DNA of 9,218 nt, taken from contig CALBHI010000264.1 in NCBI GenBank assembly GCA_937894535.1, positions 1 through 9,218 on the forward strand, in the 5' to 3' direction. Under the pieces are notes generated by a model, which worked only from the letters and a program-made list of their open reading frames with translations, had not been told where the DNA came from and ran no database searches. Positions 1 to 4,944 of the stretch are shown here, piece after piece (the first letter of the stretch is position 1; each line of letters begins with the position of its first letter). Position numbers and translations under genes: made by a program. Source of the DNA: an uncultured Verrucomicrobiota bacterium. GTDB lineage: Bacteria > Verrucomicrobiota > Kiritimatiellia > CAIVKH01.

Positions 1-345
1 ACCAACGCTCTCTCCGGGTTGGAGGGTGAAGGAAACGTTGCGCAGGGCCCAGAATTCGGACGGACGCAAGTCGGCGTCCGAGACGATAGACGGAGGGGAG
101 ACTGTAGACGGTAGACGGTAGACGGTAGACTTTTCCGAAGAAGCCTTGCCCATATCATCTCCGAGTCTACCGTCTACAGTCTGTAGTCTACAGTCTTTCA
201 GGCGCGCTTCGAGCCCTTCCGACTGCCAGCGACGCGGGATCAGCGCCATGCGGGCCATGTCGGAAAGGCCATAGATCATGCCGCGCTTGAGGGAGCGGGC
301 AAACTTCTTGGAGACGTCGTTGACGATGATGGCGGGAGGGGGCAT
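1..345 (-). CDS. Polysaccharide ABC exporter ATP-binding subunit (Wzt-like), N-terminal 115 codons, runs off the left edge
   Basis: The minus strand is open from an ATG at 345 to base 1 and gives 115 residues without a stop. Residues 5-15 (AIIVNDVSKKF) are the first strand of an ABC-transporter ATPase. Residues 97-115 (EFWALRNVSFTLQPGESVG) are the segment just before the Walker A loop, which lies beyond the window. The family energises export of lipid-linked polysaccharide across the inner membrane together with a Wzm-type permease; that partner is at 879-1766. An in-frame TAA at 358-360 excludes a longer start, and AAGGA lies 9 nt upstream of the ATG. Oddity: residues 46 to about 92 look like an insertion between SEGL and LRPSEFWAL, which from memory are nearly adjacent in relatives. 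The inserted part is largely heptamer repeat (see 99-196). Because the ATPase core is absent, whether the gene is intact cannot be judged. Confidence 0.88.
   Translation of the reverse strand, partial: MPPPAIIVNDVSKKFARSLKRGMIYGLSDMARMALIPRRWQSEGLEARLKDCRLQTVDGRLGDDMGKASSEKSTVYRLPSTVSPPSIVSDADLRPSEFWALRNVSFTLQPGESVG
99..196. repeat. Heptamer inverted-repeat element 1, inside the wzt-like coding sequence
   Basis: Bases 99-131 are consecutive 7-bp units: AGACTGT, then AGACGGT three times, then AGACT. Bases 164-196 carry the same unit in reverse complement: AGTCTAC, CGTCTAC, AGTCTGT, AGTCTAC, AGTCT. The two 33-bp arms match at 29 of 33 positions when one is inverted, and enclose 32 bp. Degenerate units (AGACGAT, AGACGGA) extend the left arm to about 81. 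On the minus strand the arms are translated as roughly residues 50-61 and 72-83 of the ABC ATPase. The right arm is read in the direction that contains TAG, yet it has no in-frame stop. Transcribed, the element could form a long hairpin. Confidence 0.93.
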
Positions 346-387
346 AGACCGTAGTCCTTAGACTGTAGACCGTAGACGGTAGACCTT
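345..387. repeat. Left heptamer array of element 2
   Basis: From 346 the bases divide into six 7-bp units: AGACCGT, AGTCCTT, AGACTGT, AGACCGT, AGACGGT, AGACCTT. The array fills the whole gap between the four-helix-bundle stop codon and the ATPase start codon. Its deviant second unit supplies the AAGGA ribosome-binding sequence on the minus strand. Confidence 0.9.
355..359 (-). promoter_or_regulatory. Ribosome-binding site of the ABC ATPase gene, embedded in the repeat array
   Basis: On the minus strand AAGGA ends 9 nt before the ATG at 345. It arises from the heptamer AGTCCTT (plus strand). The matching position of the right arm has AGACCTT, which would give AAGGT instead. The base that departs from the repeat pattern is therefore the one that makes the better Shine-Dalgarno match. 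Confidence 0.5.
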
Positions 388-832
388 AAGAGACATGCGT
401 TGTTTTGGCGGCCAGAGATGAAGCCAGGACGAGGATCCAAGCCGCGAGCCGGGCGGCGGTTGTTTTCAGGAAGCCGGCTTCCTGTTCAACCGCCTTGATC
501 AAACCACTGAGGGTTTTGCCGGCCTCCTCGGCTCTGGTCTTGAGCGCATCGTGTTGTTCATCTCCCAGATAACCGAGACGATGCGCCAGGTGAATAAAGT
601 ATTGGGCTTCATTGCTTGATCCTCGGGCGATATAGAGGAACTGAAGGTATTCCTTGCCTCCGGACCGGGATGCACCTTCGCAGATATTTGCCGGCACGGA
701 ATAGGCCGCGCGGCGCAATTGGCTGGTGAGGCCAAACACTTCCTCTTTCGGGAACCCACGGCTCAACCGGTAAATCTCCACGGCCAGGTCATCCCCAAAC
801 TGCCATGCTTTAATGTTCCGAAAATCTCTCAT
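386..832 (-). CDS. Four-helix-bundle protein of the 23S rRNA intervening-sequence / Avd-like family
   Basis: 148 residues. Residues 1-115 match the family pattern: FRNIKAWQ (4-11), LAVEIYRLSRGFP (16-28), then the signature GLTSQLRRAAYSVPANICEG (34-53), then the KEYLQFLYIARGSSNEAQ helix (60-77) and a final helix to about 115. These small proteins are encoded within 23S rRNA intervening sequences (for example in Leptospira), resemble the Avd accessory protein of diversity-generating retroelements, and occur as free-standing genes of unknown function. Residues 116-148 are an unusual Ala-rich, partly hydrophobic tail; family members, as I recall them, usually end near the start of it. The tail begins at an 18-bp palindrome. 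The start ATG (830-832) has only a weak purine stretch (GAGACG) upstream. The gene sits between heptamer arrays and splits the wzm/wzt pair. No reverse transcriptase or template repeat is present, so this is not a retroelement. Confidence 0.9.
   Translation of the reverse strand: MRDFRNIKAWQFGDDLAVEIYRLSRGFPKEEVFGLTSQLRRAAYSVPANICEGASRSGGKEYLQFLYIARGSSNEAQYFIHLAHRLGYLGDEQHDALKTRAEEAGKTLSGLIKAVEQEAGFLKTTAARLAAWILVLASSLAAKTTHVS
467..484. repeat. Perfect 18-bp palindrome within the four-helix-bundle gene
   Basis: CAGGAAGCCGGCTTCCTG is its own reverse complement. It encodes residues 117-122 (QEAGFL) of the four-helix-bundle protein, exactly where the conserved core ends and the atypical C-terminal tail begins. 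Confidence 0.85.
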
Positions 833-850
833 CGCGCCAAACGTCTCATT

Positions 851-883
851 CTATCGTCTACAGTCTAAGGTCTAAGGTCTATA
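851..883. repeat. Right heptamer array of element 2
   Basis: From 856 the units are GTCTACA, GTCTAAG, GTCTAAG and GTCTATA, preceded by a degenerate CTATC. The orientation is opposite to that of the array at 345-387. The last unit contains the TAG stop codon of the permease gene (minus strand, 879-881). Confidence 0.88.
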
Positions 884-1766
884 CTCGCTCCGCGAGCAAC
901 GGCTCAATGGCGTGGAAAAAGCGCCAGCCGACGAAAAACACGAGAACGGACAGGATGACCGAGGCTTGCAGGCCGGGACCGAAGGTAAGGGTGCCGGACT
1001 GCACCAATTCATGGGCGGCGTAGAGGTAATGGGACACGGGATTGAGCTGGTGCGCCCAGAACAACAGGGATTGCCAGGTGTCGGATGCGGTGGCGATGTC
1101 GGGCGTGGGATAGACCGTCGGGGCAAGGAACATGCCGAACTGGAAGGCGAACTCCATCAGCCGCCCGACATCGTTCATCATCGTATTGATCGGAGCGAGC
1201 AGCAATCCGAGCCCGATCCCGAGCAGCGTGAAGGGGATCAGCAGAAAAACATAATAGACGATCTGCCAGTGTGGTGCGTACTGCAGCAGCAGGAAGGTCA
1301 ACACCACGACAACCAACCGGATCAGGAAGTTCACGATGGCGTTGCCGACGGCACTCAGGACCAGCACCTCGCGCGGGAAATAGATTTTCGAGACCAGGCC
1401 GCCGGCGTTGCTGATGCTGGTGGTGGCCATCATCGTAAGCTGGGTGAAATAGCCCCACACGGTCATGCCAAGCAGCGCAAAAATCGCATAGGGCATGGCT
1501 CCTTCCGGCATCTGGATATTCACCACCCGGGCCTTTTGCAGCACGCTGAACACCACGGTGGTGGCGATTGGCGGCAACATGATCCACACGTAACCGAGGA
1601 AGGACTGGCGGAACTGACCGGCGATGTTGCGGATGACCAGTCGGCGGATCAGCTCCCAGTAGTCAAGCAGTTCACGCACCATGACCCGCCAGGCCCGCAA
1701 CGATAGGCGCTCGCGGCCGATGCCATCGTAGGAGGTGTAACCATCAGAAACGTCTCGTCCACTCAT
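879..1766 (-). CDS. Polysaccharide ABC exporter permease (Wzm-like, ABC-2 family)
   Basis: 295 residues, the usual length for inner-membrane permeases that export O-antigen, teichoic acid or capsule chains with a Wzt-type ATPase. The cytoplasmic N-terminus has the family motif around residues 40-66 (LIRRLVIRNIAGQFRQSFLG, then YVWIMLPP). Membrane segments are visible at about 58-77, 92-112, 134-161, 169-191, 203-222 and 266-284, which is six in all. The loop at 124-139 (LVSKIYFPREVLVLSA) and NP at 242-243 are also typical of the family. The ATG lies 4 nt after the TGA of the ligase gene, so translation is probably coupled. The stop codon is inside a heptamer unit. The ATPase partner is downstream but separated by the four-helix-bundle cassette. 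Confidence 0.93.
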   Translation of the reverse strand: MSGRDVSDGYTSYDGIGRERLSLRAWRVMVRELLDYWELIRRLVIRNIAGQFRQSFLGYVWIMLPPIATTVVFSVLQKARVVNIQMPEGAMPYAIFALLGMTVWGYFTQLTMMATTSISNAGGLVSKIYFPREVLVLSAVGNAIVNFLIRLVVVVLTFLLLQYAPHWQIVYYVFLLIPFTLLGIGLGLLLAPINTMMNDVGRLMEFAFQFGMFLAPTVYPTPDIATASDTWQSLLFWAHQLNPVSHYLYAAHELVQSGTLTFGPGLQASVILSVLVFFVGWRFFHAIEPLLAERV

Positions 1767-1770
1767 GATC

Positions 1771-3042
1771 TCAGGTCCTCACCGTCGCTGCATTCCAGGA
1801 TTGCTGCTGGATGTTGGTCCACAACGCGGAAGCGCACGCCGCCACGATCAGGAACAGCGGATTCCAGCCGATCGGGGAGAAGAAGCCGCCGACCAGGAAG
1901 ACCACGCCCTGCATCTTGATGGTCCACCCCAAATCGGAAAGCGCCGGCCAGGACGTTCGCATCAGCCGCTGCACCCTCCATCCGTAGACCCAAATGCACA
2001 ACATGAAGGAGGCGTACATGCCCATGCCGATGAACCCCATTTGCACGCCGACATACAACCATTCGTTATGTACCTGCCCCATGGCATATTGGTACTTTTG
2101 CCCGACCAGGCCCTGATCCGGTTGCAAGCCCACCCCGAACACCGGATTTTCCATGATCAGCAACCAACTGTGCCGGTTCTTCATCTTGCGTTCCCAGGCG
2201 CTCTGTTCGTCCTGGGTCATCATGCTGGGGTCCTTCTCCTCGTAGCCACCCTCGAAAAAGGCCCGGATGGAGGTGGTGATGGTCTTATACCGTTCCATGT
2301 TGAGGGCACCGATCGAGGTGGAGAAAATGAAAATCGCGGCGGCGCCGATGATCAACGTCATCTTGTGCTGTTTGCCGTACTTGGGCAGCAGGAAGGCCCC
2401 GACGGCGATCAACGCCAGCAAACCCGTGCGGCTTCCGGTTTGCAGCACGATGTAGACCGAGGCGAGTGCCCCCGCCAGGAAGGCCCAACGGAGGTATTTG
2501 TTGGTCGATTTCTGGTAAAAGTACAGATAGAGCGGAATCATCAGGGTCAGCAGGTAGGCAAACCCGTTCGGATTTTCCACGAGTGATACCGCCGGCCCCA
2601 TGATGCGGTCGCCGGCGTAGGTGGCACCCGCCCCGGCCAGACGGATCCCGCCCTTGATCCACCACAAGGTGCACAACATCATGGTCGCCTGTACCGCCCA
2701 CACCCGCTCCACCGTAAACGCCATGGCCTCGACGAGAATCAGGCAGATGGCATTCTTCACGATGATGTCGATATCGGAATTCCATGCATTGTTCGTTTGC
2801 ATGACGCCGAAGTGTAGCGACATGAAGGCAAACACGATGAGGCAGAGGGCGGTGATGGTGGCCGGTCCGAAGCGGATGATCGGACGATTCTCCTGGGCAG
2901 CCGACACGATGTGCAACAACGCGGCGATGGTGATGCTGACCAGCGCGATACGGAACGGATGCAGGAACAGGAAACGGTTCTGCGGCTGCACCATCATGAC
3001 GCAGATGTAGAAGAGGACGAATCTGAAGGCCCAGAGGGACAT
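1771..3042 (-). CDS. O-antigen ligase / polymerase family membrane protein (Wzy_C-like)
   Basis: 423 residues and about ten hydrophobic segments. Residues 157-170 (NPNGFAYLLTLMIP) and QTGSRTGLLAL (201-211) form the Wzy_C motif. A large polar loop (about 250-325) leads to NPVFGVGLQ (299-307) and VHNEWLYVGVQMGFIG (324-339), the His-containing segment typical of WaaL ligases and related O-glycosylation ligases. Such proteins transfer undecaprenyl-linked glycan to an acceptor, or polymerise repeat units, on the periplasmic face. Next to an ABC exporter a ligase role is more likely than a Wzy polymerase role, because ABC-dependent glycans are usually completed in the cytoplasm. It may resemble the exosortase-A-associated ligase group; I am not sure of this. 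The ATG at 3042 is the first possible start after an in-frame TAA near 3088 and has no clear Shine-Dalgarno. Heptamer array 3 begins 7 nt upstream of it. Confidence 0.88.
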   Translation of the reverse strand: MSLWAFRFVLFYICVMMVQPQNRFLFLHPFRIALVSITIAALLHIVSAAQENRPIIRFGPATITALCLIVFAFMSLHFGVMQTNNAWNSDIDIIVKNAICLILVEAMAFTVERVWAVQATMMLCTLWWIKGGIRLAGAGATYAGDRIMGPAVSLVENPNGFAYLLTLMIPLYLYFYQKSTNKYLRWAFLAGALASVYIVLQTGSRTGLLALIAVGAFLLPKYGKQHKMTLIIGAAAIFIFSTSIGALNMERYKTITTSIRAFFEGGYEEKDPSMMTQDEQSAWERKMKNRHSWLLIMENPVFGVGLQPDQGLVGQKYQYAMGQVHNEWLYVGVQMGFIGMGMYASFMLCIWVYGWRVQRLMRTSWPALSDLGWTIKMQGVVFLVGGFFSPIGWNPLFLIVAACASALWTNIQQQSWNAATVRT

Positions 3043-3049
3043 AGGGAAG

Positions 3050-3238
3050 AGACGGTAGACTATAGACCGTAGACTGTTGACGGTTTACGGCAGGCTGAGC
3101 ATGGATTCTTGAAGAGGTGTCAGCGAGGTTCTACGATCCTGTGATCACGAGGGCAACACGATGAACGGGTCGACCGGATTGACGAATAACCTTCCCTAGC
3201 GCAGTCGGCCTAAAGTCTACAGTCTACCGTCTACAGTC
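3050..3238. repeat. Heptamer inverted-repeat element 3, gene-less copy
   Basis: The left array runs from 3050 to about 3090: AGACGGT, AGACTAT, AGACCGT, AGACTGT, then degenerate TGACGGT and TTACGG. The right array, 3214-3238, is AGTCTAC, AGTCTAC, CGTCTAC, AGTC in the opposite orientation. They enclose about 123 bp with no ORF of note. The arrangement (GTAGAC arm left, GTCTAC arm right) is the same as in elements 1 and 2. It occupies the 5' flank of the ligase gene, so it could affect transcription or mRNA folding there; that is inference. Confidence 0.85.
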
Positions 3239-3332
3239 ATTCTTGGGCGGACTTCGTCCCCGTCGCGTCCCGGGCCGCTTTCGCGGGCGGGGCAACATGG
3301 CTCGTCTTGACGTATGCGACACCGCAGGTCAT
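3237..3332 (-). CDS. Doubtful 31-codon small ORF downstream of the regulator
   Basis: An ATG at 3330-3332 opens 31 codons ending in TGA at 3237-3239. The product is polar and Ala/Lys-rich (C-terminus PPAKAARDATGTKSAQE) with no recognised domain. There is no clear ribosome-binding site. Its stop codon overlaps the edge of the right array of element 3, as the stops of the permease and four-helix-bundle genes overlap their arrays. That pattern is the only reason to list it, and it is probably not a gene. Confidence 0.15.
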   Translation of the reverse strand: MTCGVAYVKTSHVAPPAKAARDATGTKSAQE

Positions 3333-3355
3333 GCGGATCGGGTTTCCGGGTGCGC

Positions 3356-3844
3356 CTAGAGCATGCGGCGCAACAACGGATTCTTGATCAGGTCTTCCAC
3401 TTTCGAACGGCGCTCTTCCGCTTCGTCCAGGCGCTGCAGCAGGTGGTGCGACTCGGGCTCTTCACACTCGGCCAGCAAGGCCCGGCACTTGTCGATCTGC
3501 ACCCGTGCGGAATTCAATTTCTTCTCCAGGGCCGGAAGCAAGCCGTTCTGCAACAGGCCACGAAAATCCTGGACCGCTTCATAAAAATCGCGGCGATCCC
3601 CGCGCACCCCAACCCGGCGGATGATGCCGAAGGCATGCAGCTGGCGGCAAGCGATGCTCACACTGGCCTTGCTGACCTGCAACTCCTCAACCAACTGGTC
3701 GAGCGACAGGGGTTCATTCTTGAGGTAAAGCAGGGTATAGATCTGCCCCAGCAATCGGCTCACCCCAAACGTCTGAGCCGTACGCCCCCCCGCCTCAACC
3801 ATTTCCCACATGGCCGATTTGATCGCTTTCGATGACGTTAACAT
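3356..3844 (-). CDS. GbsR/MarR-like winged-helix transcriptional regulator
   Basis: 162 residues. Residues 27-41 (GVSRLLGQIYTLLYL) and 44-85 (EPLSLDQLVEELQVSKASVS, followed by RQLHAFGIIRRVG and RGDRR) fit the helix-turn-helix and wing of GbsR-type (COG1510-like) members of the MarR superfamily. The C-terminal part (about 95-155) is charged and helical, likely a dimerising coiled coil. The start codon lies inside a 24-bp inverted repeat, which suggests the protein binds there and represses itself. The gene is divergent from the GT-C glycosyltransferase and upstream of the ligase/ABC-exporter genes on the same strand, so it may control either or both. The signal it senses cannot be told from sequence. 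It ends at a TAG, and the ligase gene begins 313 bp downstream. Confidence 0.82.
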   Translation of the reverse strand: MLTSSKAIKSAMWEMVEAGGRTAQTFGVSRLLGQIYTLLYLKNEPLSLDQLVEELQVSKASVSIACRQLHAFGIIRRVGVRGDRRDFYEAVQDFRGLLQNGLLPALEKKLNSARVQIDKCRALLAECEEPESHHLLQRLDEAEERRSKVEDLIKNPLLRRML

Positions 3845-3866
3845 CGTTTAGAAATAATTAAACGAT
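3843..3866. promoter_or_regulatory. Inverted-repeat operator over the regulator start codon
   Basis: ATCGTTTA, 8 bp, TAAACGAT: perfect 8-bp arms with an AT-rich centre (GAAATAAT) in an otherwise GC-rich region. It overlaps the ATG of the regulator and holds a possible -10 box. The size and dyad symmetry suit a MarR/GbsR dimer. A further GTTTAG half-site lies near 3906-3911 in front of the plus-strand gene. The binding partner is inferred. Confidence 0.65.
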
Positions 3867-3882
3867 CCCCGGTCCATGACAA
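3854..3882 (-). promoter_or_regulatory. Possible promoter of the regulator gene
   Basis: On the minus strand TTGTCA (3877-3882) is followed after 17 bp by AATTAT (3854-3859), a fair match to -35 and -10 boxes. The -10 box lies inside the inverted repeat, which fits autorepression. The predicted transcript start would fall only a few bases before the ATG, implying a leaderless or nearly leaderless mRNA; no Shine-Dalgarno is visible. Confidence 0.35.
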
Positions 3883-3926
3883 GGAAAATGTAGCCTTTCG
3901 CGGCGGTTTAGCGATACTGGATTCAT

Positions 3927-3989
3927 GCAGGTTGAACCTGCTACAGGCAAAGCAAACCCGCGATCTGGCCCCCCTGAAGGGGATAGATC
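3927..3989 (+). other. Two potential hairpins in the leader of the GT-C glycosyltransferase gene
   Basis: GCAGGTT-G-AACCTGC (3927-3941) is a perfect 7-bp inverted repeat around one base. GATCT (3962-3966) pairs with AGATC (3985-3989), enclosing a CCCC-TGAA-GGGG stem-loop. Both lie between the possible ATG at 3925 and the ATG at 4009, where the frame would encode a Pro/Gly-rich polar stretch. Structured leader RNA therefore seems at least as likely as coding sequence. Confidence 0.4.
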
Positions 3990-4008
3990 CGGAACAGGTC
4001 GGGCAGCC

Positions 4009-4890
4009 ATGGTTGAATCAAACAGACGGGAACAGTGGGCGTGGTGGGTCGCGGGGCTTAGCACAATCCTAACCGCCTTATCGGCAGGCGGTTATGTCAT
4101 CGCCCCACTCGTATACACCCGCCTCACCGGCTCATCGCTTTCCCAACCCTTCGTGGCGTTGCTGGCATCGGGCCAACAAGCCTTGGGTTGGTCGGGTTGG
4201 ATCTGCCTGTTGGTTTGGTGGGGATCAGGGCGTTGGCCCTTGACGTGGCCGGCCTCGGTACCAAACCGGTGGATCTGGGGCATCTGCCTGGCGGGAGGGG
4301 CATCTGCCTTGCTTGTGCAATACGTTCTCTTTGAGAATGTTCCACACATCACGGATGCAACCAGCCACGTGTTTCAAGCCAAGATTCTCAGCACCGGAAG
4401 GCTTGCGGCACCCAACCCCCCCTGTGTGGAGGCTTTTTTCCAACACAACGTGGTGATTGGGAAAAGCGGGTGGTGGCATACCAAGTATTTCCCGGGCCAG
4501 GCCTTGTGGCTGAGTCCGTGGGTCGCCATGGGCGTCATGTGGTTGGCAATGCCACTGGCCTGGACGCTGTGCCTGGCGGCGTTGCACAGCGTGGCCCGGC
4601 GGTATGTGCCGGCGCGGGAAGCGGGGCTTGCCATCGGTCTCATGGCCTTTTCGCCGCTGGGGTTACTGGTCAGCGCGTCCTTCATGTCGCATACGACGTT
4701 TTTGCTGTTGATGGCGGGGGGGTGTGCCTTGCTGATCGCATGCATGGAGCGACCCGACGGAGCGACCCGACGCCTTAGCTTGCTCGCGGCAGGGATCCTG
4801 GTTGGGCTGGCCGCCATAACCCGGCCGCAGGATGCGGCTCCATTCGGTGCCGTCCTGGTATTCGCGCTGGTGATGGCTCCGGTCGGCTGA
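4009..4890 (+). CDS. N-terminal part of the GT-C (GT39/ArnT-like) glycosyltransferase
   Basis: 293 residues from the ATG at 4009; an in-frame ATG at 3925 would add 28 polar residues that do not look like a membrane-protein start. The first hydrophobic segment is about residues 12-37. After a second and third segment, residues 111-135 (VPHITDATSHVFQAK, then ILSTGRLAAP) resemble the first periplasmic loop of GT-C enzymes, with D116 in the place of the catalytic Asp. The segment YFPGQALWLSP (160-170), the SHTTFLLL helix (227-234) and TRPQDA (271-276) also fit large lipid-phosphosugar-dependent transferases, which add sugars on the outer face of the inner membrane. The chain stops at the premature TGA inside a hydrophobic segment, so this fragment alone is unlikely to be active. 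Confidence 0.7.
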   Translation: MVESNRREQWAWWVAGLSTILTALSAGGYVIAPLVYTRLTGSSLSQPFVALLASGQQALGWSGWICLLVWWGSGRWPLTWPASVPNRWIWGICLAGGASALLVQYVLFENVPHITDATSHVFQAKILSTGRLAAPNPPCVEAFFQHNVVIGKSGWWHTKYFPGQALWLSPWVAMGVMWLAMPLAWTLCLAALHSVARRYVPAREAGLAIGLMAFSPLGLLVSASFMSHTTFLLLMAGGCALLIACMERPDGATRRLSLLAAGILVGLAAITRPQDAAPFGAVLVFALVMAPVG

Positions 4891-4944
4891 CGCGGCTCGT
4901 TTTTCCGGGCGATTCCCTGGGCGGGCATTGGCGCAGCGCTGCCG

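Larger units (their letters stand above)
345..883. mobile_element. Candidate cassette: four-helix-bundle gene bounded by inverted heptamer arrays (element 2)
   Basis: A left array of GTAGAC-type units and a right array of GTCTAC-type units enclose a single small gene. Bases 345-375 match the reverse complement of 851-881 at 27 of 31 positions, including a perfect 15-bp core, CCTTAGACTGTAGAC. The unit separates the permease gene from the ATPase gene, which are normally adjacent in Wzm/Wzt systems. The permease stop codon (879-881), the four-helix-bundle stop codon (386-388) and the ATPase start codon (343-345) all lie in or directly against the arrays. No transposase or recombinase is encoded. 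Calling it mobile is an inference from architecture and from the three similar elements in this window; known 23S rRNA intervening sequences can likewise hold a four-helix-bundle ORF between complementary ends. Confidence 0.55.
3043..3355. other. Intergenic stretch between the regulator and ligase genes
   Basis: About 313 bp with no confident gene. It holds heptamer element 3 (3050-3238) and, to its right, about 115 bp of GC-rich sequence containing one 31-codon ORF of doubtful reality (3237-3332). A small palindrome, GTGATCAC, lies at 3141-3148. I found no convincing promoter for the ligase gene and no stem followed by a T-run for the regulator. Confidence 0.6.

Noticed and set aside
99..196. 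CRISPR-like array
   Set aside because: Units are 7 bp, contiguous, without unique spacers, and in two opposite orientations.
386..832. Diversity-generating retroelement (Avd-like gene)
   Set aside because: No reverse transcriptase, no template/variable repeat pair and no target protein is present near the gene.
912..1706. Long plus-strand ORF opposite the permease
   Set aside because: It is His/Gln/Gly-rich with no domain and mirrors a well-supported minus-strand permease; the plus-strand ORF at 1765-2586 is rejected for the same reason.
2448..2458. Single GTAGACC-like heptamer within the ligase gene (also near 1111 and 1983 in coding sequence)
   Set aside because: Isolated single units without tandem copies or an inverted partner, as expected by chance.
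4888..4890. Selenocysteine or reassigned UGA codon
   Set aside because: TGA ends several neighbouring genes, no selenoprotein family is involved and no SECIS-like hairpin follows the codon.
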